Assembly (NCBI GenBank): GCA_002706765.1
Contig: PAJV01000076.1
Coordinates: 124,001 to 188,000, forward strand
DNA from: Gimesia sp.
GTDB taxonomy: Bacteria > Planctomycetota > Planctomycetia > Planctomycetales > Planctomycetaceae
Direction: 5' to 3'
Length of the DNA stretch: 64,000 nucleotides
In this document: positions 1 through 8,285 of the stretch, one piece after another
How the letters are laid out: each line of letters begins with the position of its first letter
Position numbering within the stretch: the stretch's first letter is position 1
Program-made: the position numbers and the translations under genes
The notes under the pieces: model-generated
Told to the model about the DNA's origin: nothing
Database searches by the model: none
What the model saw: the letters and a program-made list of their open reading frames with translations, nothing else

Positions 1-377
1 AGACGCGACTGACCCCGCTGTTGTGTCGGCTCAGTCGCGATCAATCCGGGAGGGAGTTCGTAATCAAAAGCGTTTAAATCGGTCATTCCGCAATGTTCCA
101 GCTTGATCTCAGGTTGTGATGCGCTTTTCCAGAAGCTGATGGAAGGGGTGCTTCTGTCAGCATGAACAGGGACAGTCGATCGTTTTGTCGGGTTGACTGT
201 CGAAAATGATGGGTTTTAACGGAGATTTTGAATTTCTCCGCACTCAATGATTACTAATTCCGAATCTAAGCTTGTCGAGTATTGCTGTCTGAGAACAATA
301 GACATTAAGTAAACAGGACATCGCGTCTCAACTCTCCTGCTCAGAAGAGGGGATATCATACTGATATCGAGACGGTT
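1..377. other. Left-edge region, mostly non-coding
   Basis: No complete gene is visible here. One frame is open from base 2 to a TGA at 104-106 (34 codons, product ending SFRNVPA), and another is open from base 3 to a TAA at 75-77. Either could be the 3' tail of a gene cut by the window edge, and I cannot choose between them. From about 110 to 377 I see no open frame, RNA gene or clear promoter. The stretch presumably holds the promoter and leader of the glycosyltransferase gene that follows. Confidence 0.4.
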
Positions 378-437
378 GTGAAACGGGATGCCTCCCGCAT
401 TCTGCTAAAATCGGTTATGTGTTCTAAGGGATCATAT

Positions 438-1559
438 TTGGCTGAACCAACCAGACCCATTCCCATCGCGTTTTGCATTACCGGCCTGCAGCCCGGCGGC
501 GCAGAACGTGCGCTGGTTCAGATCGTGACACGGCTGAATCGAGATCGCTGGGCGCCGGTGGTGTATTCGCTGACCGGGACTGGTCCCCTGGTGGACAGCC
601 TGAAAGCTGCCGGGATTCCGACAGAAATCCTGGAGGTTCGCTCTACCTGGGATGTGCGCATTATCTGGAAACTGGCGCACAAGCTGAAAATGCAAAAGCC
701 GTTGTTGCTGCAGACGTTTCTATTTCATGCGAATCTGGCTGGCCGACTGGCCGGGAAGCTGGCGGGGATTCCCCACATTGTCTCCGGAATTCGCGTTTCG
801 GAAAAACGAAAAAATGGGCACCTGCTGCTGGATCGGCTTACCAGTCGACTGGTAGAGCTGAATGTCTGTGTCAGCCAGTCGGTCGCTGATTTCTCGATCC
901 AACAGGGAAAGTTGCCCGCCTCTAAAGTCGTCGTCATTCCCAATGGCGTTGATTTTGAACTGTTTGATTCTGCTGAACCTCTGGATTTAAGTCCCTGGGG
1001 AATCCCCACAGATGCGAAAGTAGTGCTGTTTGTGGGACGGCTGGATCCCCAGAAGGCACCTCACGATCTGCTCACTGCGTTTGAACACTTCGCGCGGCAG
1101 GCGACTGATTTCCATCTGCTGTTTGTCGGAGAGGGCCCCTTGAAAGCGGAGCTACTGCAGAGAGCAGCTGCTCTCTCCTGTGTGGAGCGAATTCACTTTT
1201 CAGGCTGGCACGCCCAGATACCTCAATTGATGAAGGCTGCGACCTGTCTTGTCCTGCCTTCTTTATGGGAAGGCATGCCGAATGTGGTCCTGGAAGCGAT
1301 GGCGTCCGGTTTACCGGTCATTTCAACCCGGGTCGATGGTGTTTGCGAGTTGATTCGAGATGCGGAGCAGGGGACTCTGGTGGCGACAGGACAGCCTGCC
1401 GAAATTCAGCAGGCACTGAATAATCTGGATACCCAGACTGCCAGGTTTATCGAAATGGCTGAATCTGCGCAAGCTCTTGTAAAGAATGAGTTTACATGGG
1501 CATCCATCGCTGACAGATATGACCGGATGTATGCGAATCTGCTGACACGGGAAGACTGA
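438..1559 (+). CDS. Family-4 glycosyltransferase (GT-B fold)
   Basis: This is a cytosolic retaining glycosyltransferase of the GT4/RfaB type. It would move a sugar from a nucleotide-sugar to a lipid or glycan acceptor, most likely in cell-surface polysaccharide synthesis; the substrate is not readable. The N-terminal half carries the Gly-rich loop GLQPGGAERA. The C-terminal half has the nucleotide-sugar site: VVLFVGRLDPQKAP, then LLFVGEGP, then the donor motif PSLWEGMPNVVLEAMASGLPV with the E-x7-E pair. The frame is open from a GTG at 378, with an ATG at 417. I prefer TTG 438 (373 aa), because AAGGGAT at 426-432 sits at normal spacing and the protein then begins close to the first strand. The gene stands alone, ahead of the mraZ promoter. 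A small GC-rich inverted repeat overlaps its stop codon (1559-1573) but has no T tract. Confidence 0.85.
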   Translation: MAEPTRPIPIAFCITGLQPGGAERALVQIVTRLNRDRWAPVVYSLTGTGPLVDSLKAAGIPTEILEVRSTWDVRIIWKLAHKLKMQKPLLLQTFLFHANLAGRLAGKLAGIPHIVSGIRVSEKRKNGHLLLDRLTSRLVELNVCVSQSVADFSIQQGKLPASKVVVIPNGVDFELFDSAEPLDLSPWGIPTDAKVVLFVGRLDPQKAPHDLLTAFEHFARQATDFHLLFVGEGPLKAELLQRAAALSCVERIHFSGWHAQIPQLMKAATCLVLPSLWEGMPNVVLEAMASGLPVISTRVDGVCELIRDAEQGTLVATGQPAEIQQALNNLDTQTARFIEMAESAQALVKNEFTWASIADRYDRMYANLLTRED

Positions 1560-1694
1560 ATCGGGGCCCGATTCTGCTCGCGGTTTCCCCTTCCCGCAAC
1601 AAAATTTAAAAATCAGCAAAGTCACAATTCCTGATCTGATAAGTATCTAGGTCGATTCAAGTTGGCCGAATTCTAACCCGGCTTTCAATCATGC

Positions 1695-1722
1695 TTGACG
1701 ATTCCGATTTGGGTGGTAAATT
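1695..1722 (+). promoter_or_regulatory. Putative sigma-70 promoter of mraZ
   Basis: TTGACG (1695-1700) is followed after 16 bases by TAAATT (1717-1722). This is a good -35 and an acceptable -10 in the gap before mraZ. Transcription would start near 1729, inside the GTGG repeat array. Confidence 0.5.
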
Positions 1723-1756
1723 CATCACTCTGTGGTGAATGGTGGTGATAAGTGGG
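1713..1756 (+). promoter_or_regulatory. Candidate MraZ operator: GTGG direct repeats
   Basis: GTGGT at 1732-1736, GTGGT at 1742-1746 and GTGGG at 1752-1756 are direct repeats with an exact 10-bp period. A further GTGGT lies at 1713-1717, overlapping the -10 region. Known MraZ proteins bind TGGG/GTGG direct repeats spaced by one helical turn upstream of their own gene. The array sits between the predicted transcription start and ATG 1762. This fits autorepression and argues that the GTG at 1732 is not the start codon. Confidence 0.6.
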
Positions 1757-1761
1757 GATCA

Positions 1762-2217
1762 ATGGCGTTAACGGGAACATTCAATAAGATTCTGGATGGT
1801 AAACGTCGATTGGCGATTCCAAAACGTCTCAAGGAAGAGCTCGTGGAGGAAGAGAATTCCCAGATTTACATCGCTCCAGGCACCGCGTCCGTATTGTTGG
1901 TTTACTCAGAAAAGGGATTTGAACAGCAGGCACAACGATTAGCGGACTTTTCCAGAAATGGTCCAGAAGCTGCCCAGTATCTGCGTCTGTATTATGCCAG
2001 AGCAGAGAAAGTGGAAGTTGACTCTCAGGGACGAGTCTGTATTCCTGAGCGTCTGGCAGAACTGGCCAGTCTGGAGCCAAAGCAGGAAGTGGTTTTGATT
2101 GGCGTTCAGAACCATGCGGAAATCTGGAGTGCAGAACGATGGAATACCTATCTTAATGATCATGGACCAAATTTTGATGAAATGGCCACTCAGGCCTTTG
2201 GTCAAATGCCCTGGTAG
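1762..2217 (+). CDS. mraZ: Transcriptional regulator MraZ
   Basis: MraZ is a DNA-binding repressor with two AbrB/SpoVT-like swapped-hairpin domains. It is normally the first gene of the division/cell-wall cluster and controls it. The first repeat begins TGTFNKILDGKRRLAIPKRL. The second has EKVEVDSQGRVCIPERLAELA, the usual D-x-x-G-R-x-x-I-P signature in both halves. An ATG at 1762 gives 151 residues, the normal family length, and is preceded by GTGGGG. An in-frame GTG at 1732 would add ten residues that lie in the operator repeats. The next cluster gene, rsmH, is about 610 bp downstream, which is an unusually long gap for this pair. Confidence 0.93.
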   Translation: MALTGTFNKILDGKRRLAIPKRLKEELVEEENSQIYIAPGTASVLLVYSEKGFEQQAQRLADFSRNGPEAAQYLRLYYARAEKVEVDSQGRVCIPERLAELASLEPKQEVVLIGVQNHAEIWSAERWNTYLNDHGPNFDEMATQAFGQMPW

Positions 2218-2826
2218 TCTTTGAGGGAATGTGGAACATTTCAGCAAACATGAGCAGGTGGTTTACACAAATCGAAACGCAGTATTGTTCAAGGAGGACA
2301 AATCGGGACTCTTCCGCTGGCTACCGGGCTTTGCGGATTGAAGGTGAAATGGATGTCACCTGTGTGTGCTCATGACATTGGGTTGGGCCACCGGTCGTTC
2401 GTCTCCGAGGACAGGTAGAATGGATGCTGCTTGAGACGGATGGCTTCAGGGTTCCCTCCTTGAACCGCAGAAATCAGTGCTGAAACAGAGTCGAGATGCA
2501 TCCTCTGTTGCCCGGCTCCTGATCGGCTTGTGCTTTCAATCGGTTTCAAATCAGTTACTTAGGGTGATTGGAAATCGTATCTCAAAAATCTTTAACTGAT
2601 CTTGCCAAAAAAACAGGATTTTTCTAAACTTCCTGCGCTTGAGGATCGGACTTGTTCTAAATTCCGCAACTCAGGTCCATAATCTCTCTGAGTTTCACTT
2701 CTCATGTTGCTACCCCTCCCGAAAAAATCAATTCGTATTTCTGCTGATTTGTGATGGAATCATTCTGTCGAAGTCAGTCAACCAGTCTATTGTTCAATTC
2801 ATTTATTTAGAATCGTTTTCAGTTGA
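2218..2826 (+). other. Long mraZ-rsmH gap, no assigned gene
   Basis: These 609 bases separate two genes that are usually adjacent. A 48-codon frame (2229-2375, ATG just after GAGGGA) follows mraZ closely, but its composition is not protein-like. The first 330 bases are GC-balanced and contain short hairpin potentials, for example GGTGA/TCACC near 2342-2360 and GGTTC/GAACC near 2450-2467. The last 250 bases are AT-rich and could carry a promoter for rsmH. I recognise no RNase P, tmRNA, SRP RNA or riboswitch core. Confidence 0.4.
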
Positions 2827-3747
2827 ATGTCAGGTAAGCCCGGTGATCAGAAAAGGCCTGTCCATTTACCGGTCCTGTTGCGTGAAGTGATAACACAACT
2901 GGATCTGTCTCCAGGACTGATTGTCGTTGATGGCACAGTCGGGGCAGGTGGTCATAGTGAGCTTATACTGCAAAAAATTAATACTGAGGGGACCTTAATT
3001 GGTCTGGATCGCGATGCCATGATGCTGGGTTTTGCCACGCAAAAATTAAAACCAGAGTCTCTGTCCGCAGGTCGATGTTACCTGCGACAGAGCAGTTACG
3101 CAGAGTTGCCGGCCGTGCTGGAAGAGTTAGAGATTTCAGCCGTCGATCGCGTACTGCTGGACCTGGGATTGTCTTCCGATCAGCTGGGAGACGAGGAACG
3201 GGGATTCGGTTTTGAATCAGCGGGAGAACTGGACCTGCGTTTTGATACAGGGAGCGGTGTTCCTGCCTGGCAGTTACTGGAAAACCTGTCGGAATCGGAG
3301 CTGTGTGAGATTCTGGAAGTTTATGGTGAAGAACGTTTCAGCCAGAGAATTGCCAGTCAGATTGTGAAACAGCGGAAATCGAATCCTGTCCGAACTGCTG
3401 CCGGGCTGATCCAGGCAGTGCAGCAGGCGATTCCCGGCAAAGCACTGGCGGCGGCGAGAAAAAATCCGGCAACACGCGTATTTCAGGCATTACGGATCGC
3501 GGCAAATCAGGAACTGGAGCAACTGGAAACAATGCTGGAATCTGTCTTGCCACAGGTACTCAGGCCCGGGGGGAGAGCTGCGATTATCAGCTTTCATTCT
3601 CTGGAAGACCGCATGGTCAAACAGGCATTTAAAAACCAGAAGATCTGGAAGAACCTGACTGCCAAACCCATTGTGGCAACTCAGGCGGAACAAAGAGTCA
3701 ATCCACGCTGTCGCACTGCCAAGCTGCGCGTGGCTGTGAAAACATAA
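2827..3747 (+). CDS. rsmH: 16S rRNA (cytosine-1402-N4)-methyltransferase RsmH
   Basis: RsmH (MraW) uses S-adenosylmethionine to methylate N4 of C1402 in the 16S rRNA decoding centre. It is the standard second gene of the division/cell-wall cluster. The 306-residue length is typical. Family hallmarks are HLPVLLREVI near the N terminus, the SAM-binding DGTVGAGGHSELIL, GLDRDAMM, the DLGLSSDQLGDEERGFGF block, the substrate helix NPATRVFQALRIAANQEL, the GGRAAIISFHSLEDRMVK block and the C-terminal NPRCRTAKLRVAVK. The ATG at 2827 gives MSGKPGDQKRPVHLPVLLREV, a normal beginning. No strong ribosome site is visible just before it. Confidence 0.95.
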   Translation: MSGKPGDQKRPVHLPVLLREVITQLDLSPGLIVVDGTVGAGGHSELILQKINTEGTLIGLDRDAMMLGFATQKLKPESLSAGRCYLRQSSYAELPAVLEELEISAVDRVLLDLGLSSDQLGDEERGFGFESAGELDLRFDTGSGVPAWQLLENLSESELCEILEVYGEERFSQRIASQIVKQRKSNPVRTAAGLIQAVQQAIPGKALAAARKNPATRVFQALRIAANQELEQLETMLESVLPQVLRPGGRAAIISFHSLEDRMVKQAFKNQKIWKNLTAKPIVATQAEQRVNPRCRTAKLRVAVKT

Positions 3748-3837
3748 AATTGAATATTGGAAATAACAGGGAGACAGACAGTTTTCTGTTTGTCTGAATT
3801 CGACTTATTTCGTTTAAACGGGAAATGGTTTAGAGCC

Positions 3838-5688
3838 ATGACTGAAGAAAAAAAAGCAGAACAGACCACTGAAGAAGACTGGGGAATTGAAAAGCCCAAG
3901 TCCGGAATCGCCATTGAAACCAAAGTAGGACTCTGTCTGATCTGTATCCTGCTCAGCGCCTTTGGTCTGGTTGTCTATCAGAAAATTAATCATCCGCAGG
4001 AGGCTGTTGCCATTAACGGCCCCGAAGAGGGCGCGCAGGAACAGGAGCCTTCTGATAAAGTCGATCCTTTTGCAGCGGGTAACAAAGAATCAGAGACATC
4101 AGATCAGTTAGCCGATCAGTCCCATGATTTTAATCCGCCGGCTGAGAATACCGGCTTTTCGACGCCGGCTGAGCAGTCGGCTCAGGATAATCCATTCGCT
4201 TCAGAACAGTCTGCTTCAGCGGGCACAAATCAGTTTGATCAGAATGCCTTCGGTTCACAGAGTGAGCCAGCCCAGCCGGTTGAAATCGCAGCGAAACAGA
4301 CAGATTCCGGGTTTCAACAGTTCGATCCACCACCACAGCCTGCGAACGAGTTTTCTAATCCCTCCTCGAACGAATTTCAGGGCGGCATGCAGAATCAGCC
4401 AGAACCAGCCGCATTTGATAAGGCACAACCGGACCCCTTCGGCGGGAGTGACCAGTTTGCCCAGCAACCAGCGACAGCATCTCAAAACAGCCAGTTTGGT
4501 AATGAAGCAGCGTCCGGGTTTTCGCAACCGGCTGCCAGTGGTGAGTCCGGACTGATGGAACAGCCTGCAGCAAATGAATTTGCACCTGCAGCAGAAGCGG
4601 CAACGGAAACAGTACAGGTTGAGGAAGATCCATTTGGTGCCGCGCCACAGCAGGGACAGTCGATGCAGCCTCAGCAGCCTGCTGCCAGCGGGTTTGATGA
4701 TTTCGGCCTGGCGGAAGAGAAAAATAGCGCTCCCGTGGCTGAGAAGAAAGCCAAAGTAAATATTACGGAAATCTCAAGTTCGAAAGGTCTCGACGAATTT
4801 AGTGATTCCGGTTTCGCTCAGGAGCAGCCTCCGGCTCCCGCTGCAGATATCGAGAATTCCTTTGATTCAGGCGGTTCAGCCATGTCGAACCAGGAGTTTG
4901 AACAGCCCTCCGCTTCAGAATTCAGCGAAACAGAGGTTGCTCAGACTGAAGAGCGATTTGGTGATTTCCGGGCGGAAGAGTTTTCAGCACAGCAGGCAGA
5001 AAGCGTGACCACGGTGAAACGTCCTGCCGCAGCCATAGATTCAAGTACTTTCCGTGAGTCTGAAATGACCGCGGAAAATCAGACAGAGGCGCGGGGGCTG
5101 TTTGATGGCCCGGCTCCTGTCAGCGAGGTTTCCACCCAGGAGTTTGGATCGCTTCAGGAAGAATCATTCAGTCAGCAGCCTGCAAAAGCGCTTGGTGGAG
5201 AATATGTGGTTCAGAATGGTGAGAATTTCTGGACGATTTCCAAAAAGCTGTATGGGACCGGTCGCTATTTTCAGCTGCTGGCACAGATCAATAAAAGCCG
5301 CGTGAGTGATCCCCGTAAAATGAAACCCGGTTTGAAATTGATTGCCCCCGATCAGGCGGCGATTGAAGCACGGTACCAGGCCAGCCATAAAATCACTCAG
5401 ACCACCGTCAGTGAGTTTGCCGGGAGTACCGAAGTCCGCAAGACGGGTAAACCAGCCGGGTTTTTTATCAGTTCTGACGGTCGACCCATGTACCGTGTGG
5501 GAAGCAGTGATACGTTGACTGATATCTCTCAGAAGCACCTGGGACGATCTTCCCGCTGGTATCAGATTTATCAGATTAACCGACAGAGACTGCAAAACCC
5601 GAACAAGCTTCAAATTGGAACAGAATTGCAGCTGCCTTATGATGCCAGCCGAGTCAGTCTCGTTCCTGGAAACTCATCCAGCCGATAG
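3838..5688 (+). CDS. Membrane-anchored protein with two C-terminal LysM domains
   Basis: From ATG 3838 the product is 616 residues; an in-frame TTG at 3757 would add 27 atypical residues. One transmembrane helix (about residues 25-45, GLCLICILLSAFGLVVYQ) follows a short charged cytosolic tail. Then come about 400 low-complexity residues rich in Q, S, A, E, P and F, with recurring DPF/NPF and NEF triplets. Two LysM modules close the protein, at about residues 455-508 (YVVQNGENFWTISKKLYG) and 551-601 (YRVGSSDTLTDISQKHLG). LysM domains bind N-acetylglucosamine glycans, so a periplasmic peptidoglycan-binding role at division or growth sites is inferred from the position between rsmH and ftsL/ftsI. 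The gene is not part of standard dcw clusters. Function beyond glycan binding is unknown. Confidence 0.8.
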   Translation: MTEEKKAEQTTEEDWGIEKPKSGIAIETKVGLCLICILLSAFGLVVYQKINHPQEAVAINGPEEGAQEQEPSDKVDPFAAGNKESETSDQLADQSHDFNPPAENTGFSTPAEQSAQDNPFASEQSASAGTNQFDQNAFGSQSEPAQPVEIAAKQTDSGFQQFDPPPQPANEFSNPSSNEFQGGMQNQPEPAAFDKAQPDPFGGSDQFAQQPATASQNSQFGNEAASGFSQPAASGESGLMEQPAANEFAPAAEAATETVQVEEDPFGAAPQQGQSMQPQQPAASGFDDFGLAEEKNSAPVAEKKAKVNITEISSSKGLDEFSDSGFAQEQPPAPAADIENSFDSGGSAMSNQEFEQPSASEFSETEVAQTEERFGDFRAEEFSAQQAESVTTVKRPAAAIDSSTFRESEMTAENQTEARGLFDGPAPVSEVSTQEFGSLQEESFSQQPAKALGGEYVVQNGENFWTISKKLYGTGRYFQLLAQINKSRVSDPRKMKPGLKLIAPDQAAIEARYQASHKITQTTVSEFAGSTEVRKTGKPAGFFISSDGRPMYRVGSSDTLTDISQKHLGRSSRWYQIYQINRQRLQNPNKLQIGTELQLPYDASRVSLVPGNSSSR

Positions 5689-5784
5689 TGAATACAGGCG
5701 CAATGGTACGTCATGTTTCATTATTTATATAACTGGCGGCGAACTTTCCGATAGCGTTCTCGCTGGTAGGGGAAGGTGCCTGGG

Positions 5785-6099
5785 ATGTTATTCCGTTTCA
5801 GTAGTGCAATCTTACTGGCGGTTGCTGTCTCTCTGATTGGAATTGCACTGGAAAAAGAGAGCCTGAAGCTGAAACGACTGGTCAGTCGGCAGCATTATCA
5901 GCTGGATGTTCTGGTGAATACGCATGCCAAGATGAAGCTGGCAACACAACGCGCGGGTTCTCCACGTCAGGTATTAAATTCGATCGAACGCGGGGAACTG
6001 GATGTCGAATCGAATCAGCAGCCTGCTTTAAGCAATCGACGTGAAATGCCTTTACTGCAATGGCATTTAACTCCACAGAAGAAGCAGGCGGAAAAATAG
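5785..6099 (+). CDS. ftsL: FtsL-like small bitopic division protein
   Basis: This 104-residue protein has an N-terminal membrane helix (LFRFSSAILLAVAVSLIGIAL) and then a charged, helix-prone segment (EKESLKLKRLVSRQHYQLDVLV) like the short coiled coil of FtsL. FtsL sequences are poorly conserved, so the call rests on size, topology and position between rsmH and ftsI, where ftsL sits in most dcw clusters. Known FtsL binds FtsB/DivIC and activates the FtsW-FtsI synthase. ATG 5785 has GGGGAAGG eight bases upstream, so I prefer it to the in-frame GTG at 5776. The C-terminal 40 residues look disordered. Confidence 0.6.
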   Translation: MLFRFSSAILLAVAVSLIGIALEKESLKLKRLVSRQHYQLDVLVNTHAKMKLATQRAGSPRQVLNSIERGELDVESNQQPALSNRREMPLLQWHLTPQKKQAEK

Positions 6100-6170
6100 G
6101 TCCGGCTGCGGAATGCTGTGGTCTGACAGGCAGAGATCAGCGGTGACCAGAGCTGCAGGAGAAGCACTTC

Positions 6171-7955
6171 TTGAATTTCGTACCATCGAATCTGCGAAAC
6201 AGCGGGCGCACCTGGTGCCTGGTTCTGATAGTCGTGCTGGCCTGGCTTGTCATCTCCTGTCGTCTGGTCTATCTGCAATATATTGGACATCGTCAGTTTG
6301 CCCGGGTTGTGGCTCGACAACAGGTGTATAAAGAAAAAATTCCCGCGCGACCGGGGGATATTCTTGACCGGAACGGTCGACTCCTGGCAACCACGATTGT
6401 CAGTAACAGTCTGTATGTGGTGCCCCAGCGGCTGAAAAATGAGCAGAATGTCGCTCGGATCTGTGACATACTGCAACTCGATCAGACTGACTTTCTCAAA
6501 GGATTAGCAGCAAACCGGGACAAACTGTTCCTGTGGGTGAAACGCCGCCTTTCTGATCAGGAGCTGGCAGCGATCAGGGTTTTGGATCTCTCGGATGATG
6601 TCTGGGGATTTCGTCAGGAATATCGCAGGCAGTATCCCCAGGGCGCTTTGGCCGCCCACGCTCTGGGATTGCGGGATATTGACGGGAAAGGTCAGGGAGG
6701 GCTGGAAGAGGCTTTCGACCATCTGATCTGTGGCGAGGATGGATATCGCTTTCTGATTCGAGATGCCCATGGACGGGTGATTGAGGTCCGCAATGATTCA
6801 CGCGTGGCAGCCAGAAACGGCGAAACGCTGGTTGTGACTCTGGATTCCATCATTCAGCTCTATACCGAACGCCAGCTGCAGTCGATTGTGGAAGAGTGGA
6901 AGCCCAAAAGCGCCTGTGCGATTGTGATGGATGTCAAAACGTGTGAGGTCCTGGCGATGGCATCAGTTCCGACGTTCGATTTGAATCATCCCGCAGGAAT
7001 TAATGAGTCCGCCTGGAAAAATACAGCGATCGCTTCGATTTATGAACCTGGCTCCACACTGAAGCCGTTTATTGTCGCAGCGGCGCTCGAAAAAGGCTTG
7101 ATTCATACTGAAGAAGAATTTGATTGTGAACAGGGCGAGTACCGCATGGGCAAGCGGCTGTTACACGATCACCACAGTTACGGGATCTTGAATGTAACCG
7201 ATGTACTTGTGAAGTCGAGCAACATCGGTATGGCAAAAATCGGAGAGAAACTGACCAATCCGGGGCTGTACGAAGCAGTCACCGCATTCGGGTTTGGGCA
7301 GAAAACAGGCATTCAGCTGCCTGGTGAACTGTCAGGGATAGTCAGGCCATTAAAAGACTGGAATATCTATTCCACCGGTTCGATCCCAATGGGGCAGGAG
7401 ATCGCCGTCACACCCGTGCAACTGATTACCGGACATGTTGCTCTGGCAAATCAGGGGAAATTGTTGAATCCCCGTCTGATCCGAGATCAGATCGATCATA
7501 ATTATTTCCCCCGTTCTGAAGAAGAACCGGCCCAGGTCCGCCCTCTGGTTTCGACACCGATAGTTTCTGCTGCCGTCGCCGACTGGCTGGTGCAGGTGCC
7601 CATGGTAGAAACGGTGAGCCGGGGGACCGGGAAAAAGGCTCAGCTGGAAGAGTATGTGGTATTTGGGAAAACGGGTACTGCGCAAAAGCCGGACCCGAAA
7701 ACGGGCAAGTATTCTTCCGAGTTACATGTCAGTTCATTTATTTGTGGTGCCCCGGCACATGATCCCCGTGTGCTCGTGCTGGTTGTGGTCAATGAGCCTT
7801 CCGTCGGTGAAAACCATTATGGAGGCACCATCGCCGGACCTCCGGCTGCAGAAATTCTGAAGCAGACATTGATGTATCAAAGAGTGCCCTTTGACCATTC
7901 CAGCGAGGCTCCCCTGGAACGGACCGCACAAAGACAACGCAACGCACTTCGCTGA
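6171..7955 (+). CDS. ftsI: Peptidoglycan D,D-transpeptidase FtsI (class B PBP)
   Basis: This is a bitopic class B penicillin-binding protein that cross-links septal or lateral peptidoglycan. A short cytosolic tail and one membrane helix (about 14-33, WCLVLIVVLAWLVISCRLVY) lead into the dimerisation domain, with ARPGDILDRNGRLLA near 59-73. The transpeptidase domain has all three catalytic motifs: STLK at 295-298 (acylated Ser), SSN at 348-350 and KTG at 499-501. At 594 residues the size is normal for FtsI, with no PASTA repeats. The start is TTG 6171, with AGGAGA at 6157-6162; no other start codon precedes the membrane helix. The protein shows that this lineage keeps active peptidoglycan cross-linking, although planctomycetes are known to lack FtsZ. 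Confidence 0.93.
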   Translation: MNFVPSNLRNSGRTWCLVLIVVLAWLVISCRLVYLQYIGHRQFARVVARQQVYKEKIPARPGDILDRNGRLLATTIVSNSLYVVPQRLKNEQNVARICDILQLDQTDFLKGLAANRDKLFLWVKRRLSDQELAAIRVLDLSDDVWGFRQEYRRQYPQGALAAHALGLRDIDGKGQGGLEEAFDHLICGEDGYRFLIRDAHGRVIEVRNDSRVAARNGETLVVTLDSIIQLYTERQLQSIVEEWKPKSACAIVMDVKTCEVLAMASVPTFDLNHPAGINESAWKNTAIASIYEPGSTLKPFIVAAALEKGLIHTEEEFDCEQGEYRMGKRLLHDHHSYGILNVTDVLVKSSNIGMAKIGEKLTNPGLYEAVTAFGFGQKTGIQLPGELSGIVRPLKDWNIYSTGSIPMGQEIAVTPVQLITGHVALANQGKLLNPRLIRDQIDHNYFPRSEEEPAQVRPLVSTPIVSAAVADWLVQVPMVETVSRGTGKKAQLEEYVVFGKTGTAQKPDPKTGKYSSELHVSSFICGAPAHDPRVLVLVVVNEPSVGENHYGGTIAGPPAAEILKQTLMYQRVPFDHSSEAPLERTAQRQRNALR

Positions 7956-8285
7956 AGCTTGTAGATTACCTGTTTTCTAGTTTGCAGGAATCGGGAGTCT
8001 CGTTTTGCACTGCCACTGGTGTTGACTTGAATCAATCTTGACAAAAAATCGCTTTTTTTTGTATTAATACTCAAGTTACACCTCTCTCCTATTCACTTCG
8101 TGAACAATTACAACACTCTCATGTCAATTCTGCGTAGCGGGTTTCTTCCGTCCGTGGAATACAACACATCATTTACCGTTCAGCCAGTCACTCTCCTTTC
8201 CCATTCCAGAAATCACCTGCTGAAATCTCATCAGGGTGCAAATCCTGGTTAAGAACCTCCCGGTTACTTAGCAGGCTACACAGTC
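7956..8285 (+). other. Gap between ftsI and the flagellar cluster
   Basis: These 330 bases hold no gene. They contain a strong promoter candidate at 8038-8067 and about 215 bases of leader before the TPR gene. No clear terminator for ftsI is visible, so read-through from the dcw cluster is possible. Confidence 0.5.
8038..8067 (+). promoter_or_regulatory. Putative sigma-70 promoter ahead of the TPR/flagellar cluster
   Basis: A perfect -35 TTGACA (8038-8043) is followed after 18 bases, which include a T tract, by TATTAA (8062-8067). It is the best promoter match in the region and could drive the 8.3-32.6 kb transcription unit. Confidence 0.5.

Noticed and set aside
1559-1573. Small GC-rich palindrome at the stop of the glycosyltransferase gene
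   Set aside because: The loop would be only three bases and no T tract follows, so it is not called as a terminator.
2229-2375. 48-codon frame right after mraZ
   Set aside because: Ribosome site too close to the ATG, and the composition (many Arg, Cys, Trp) is not like neighbouring proteins. Mentioned only in the gap entry.
2639-2890. 83-codon frame across the rsmH start
   Set aside because: It overlaps the clear RsmH N terminus in another frame, is rich in Cys/Ile/Phe without domain pattern and has no ribosome site.
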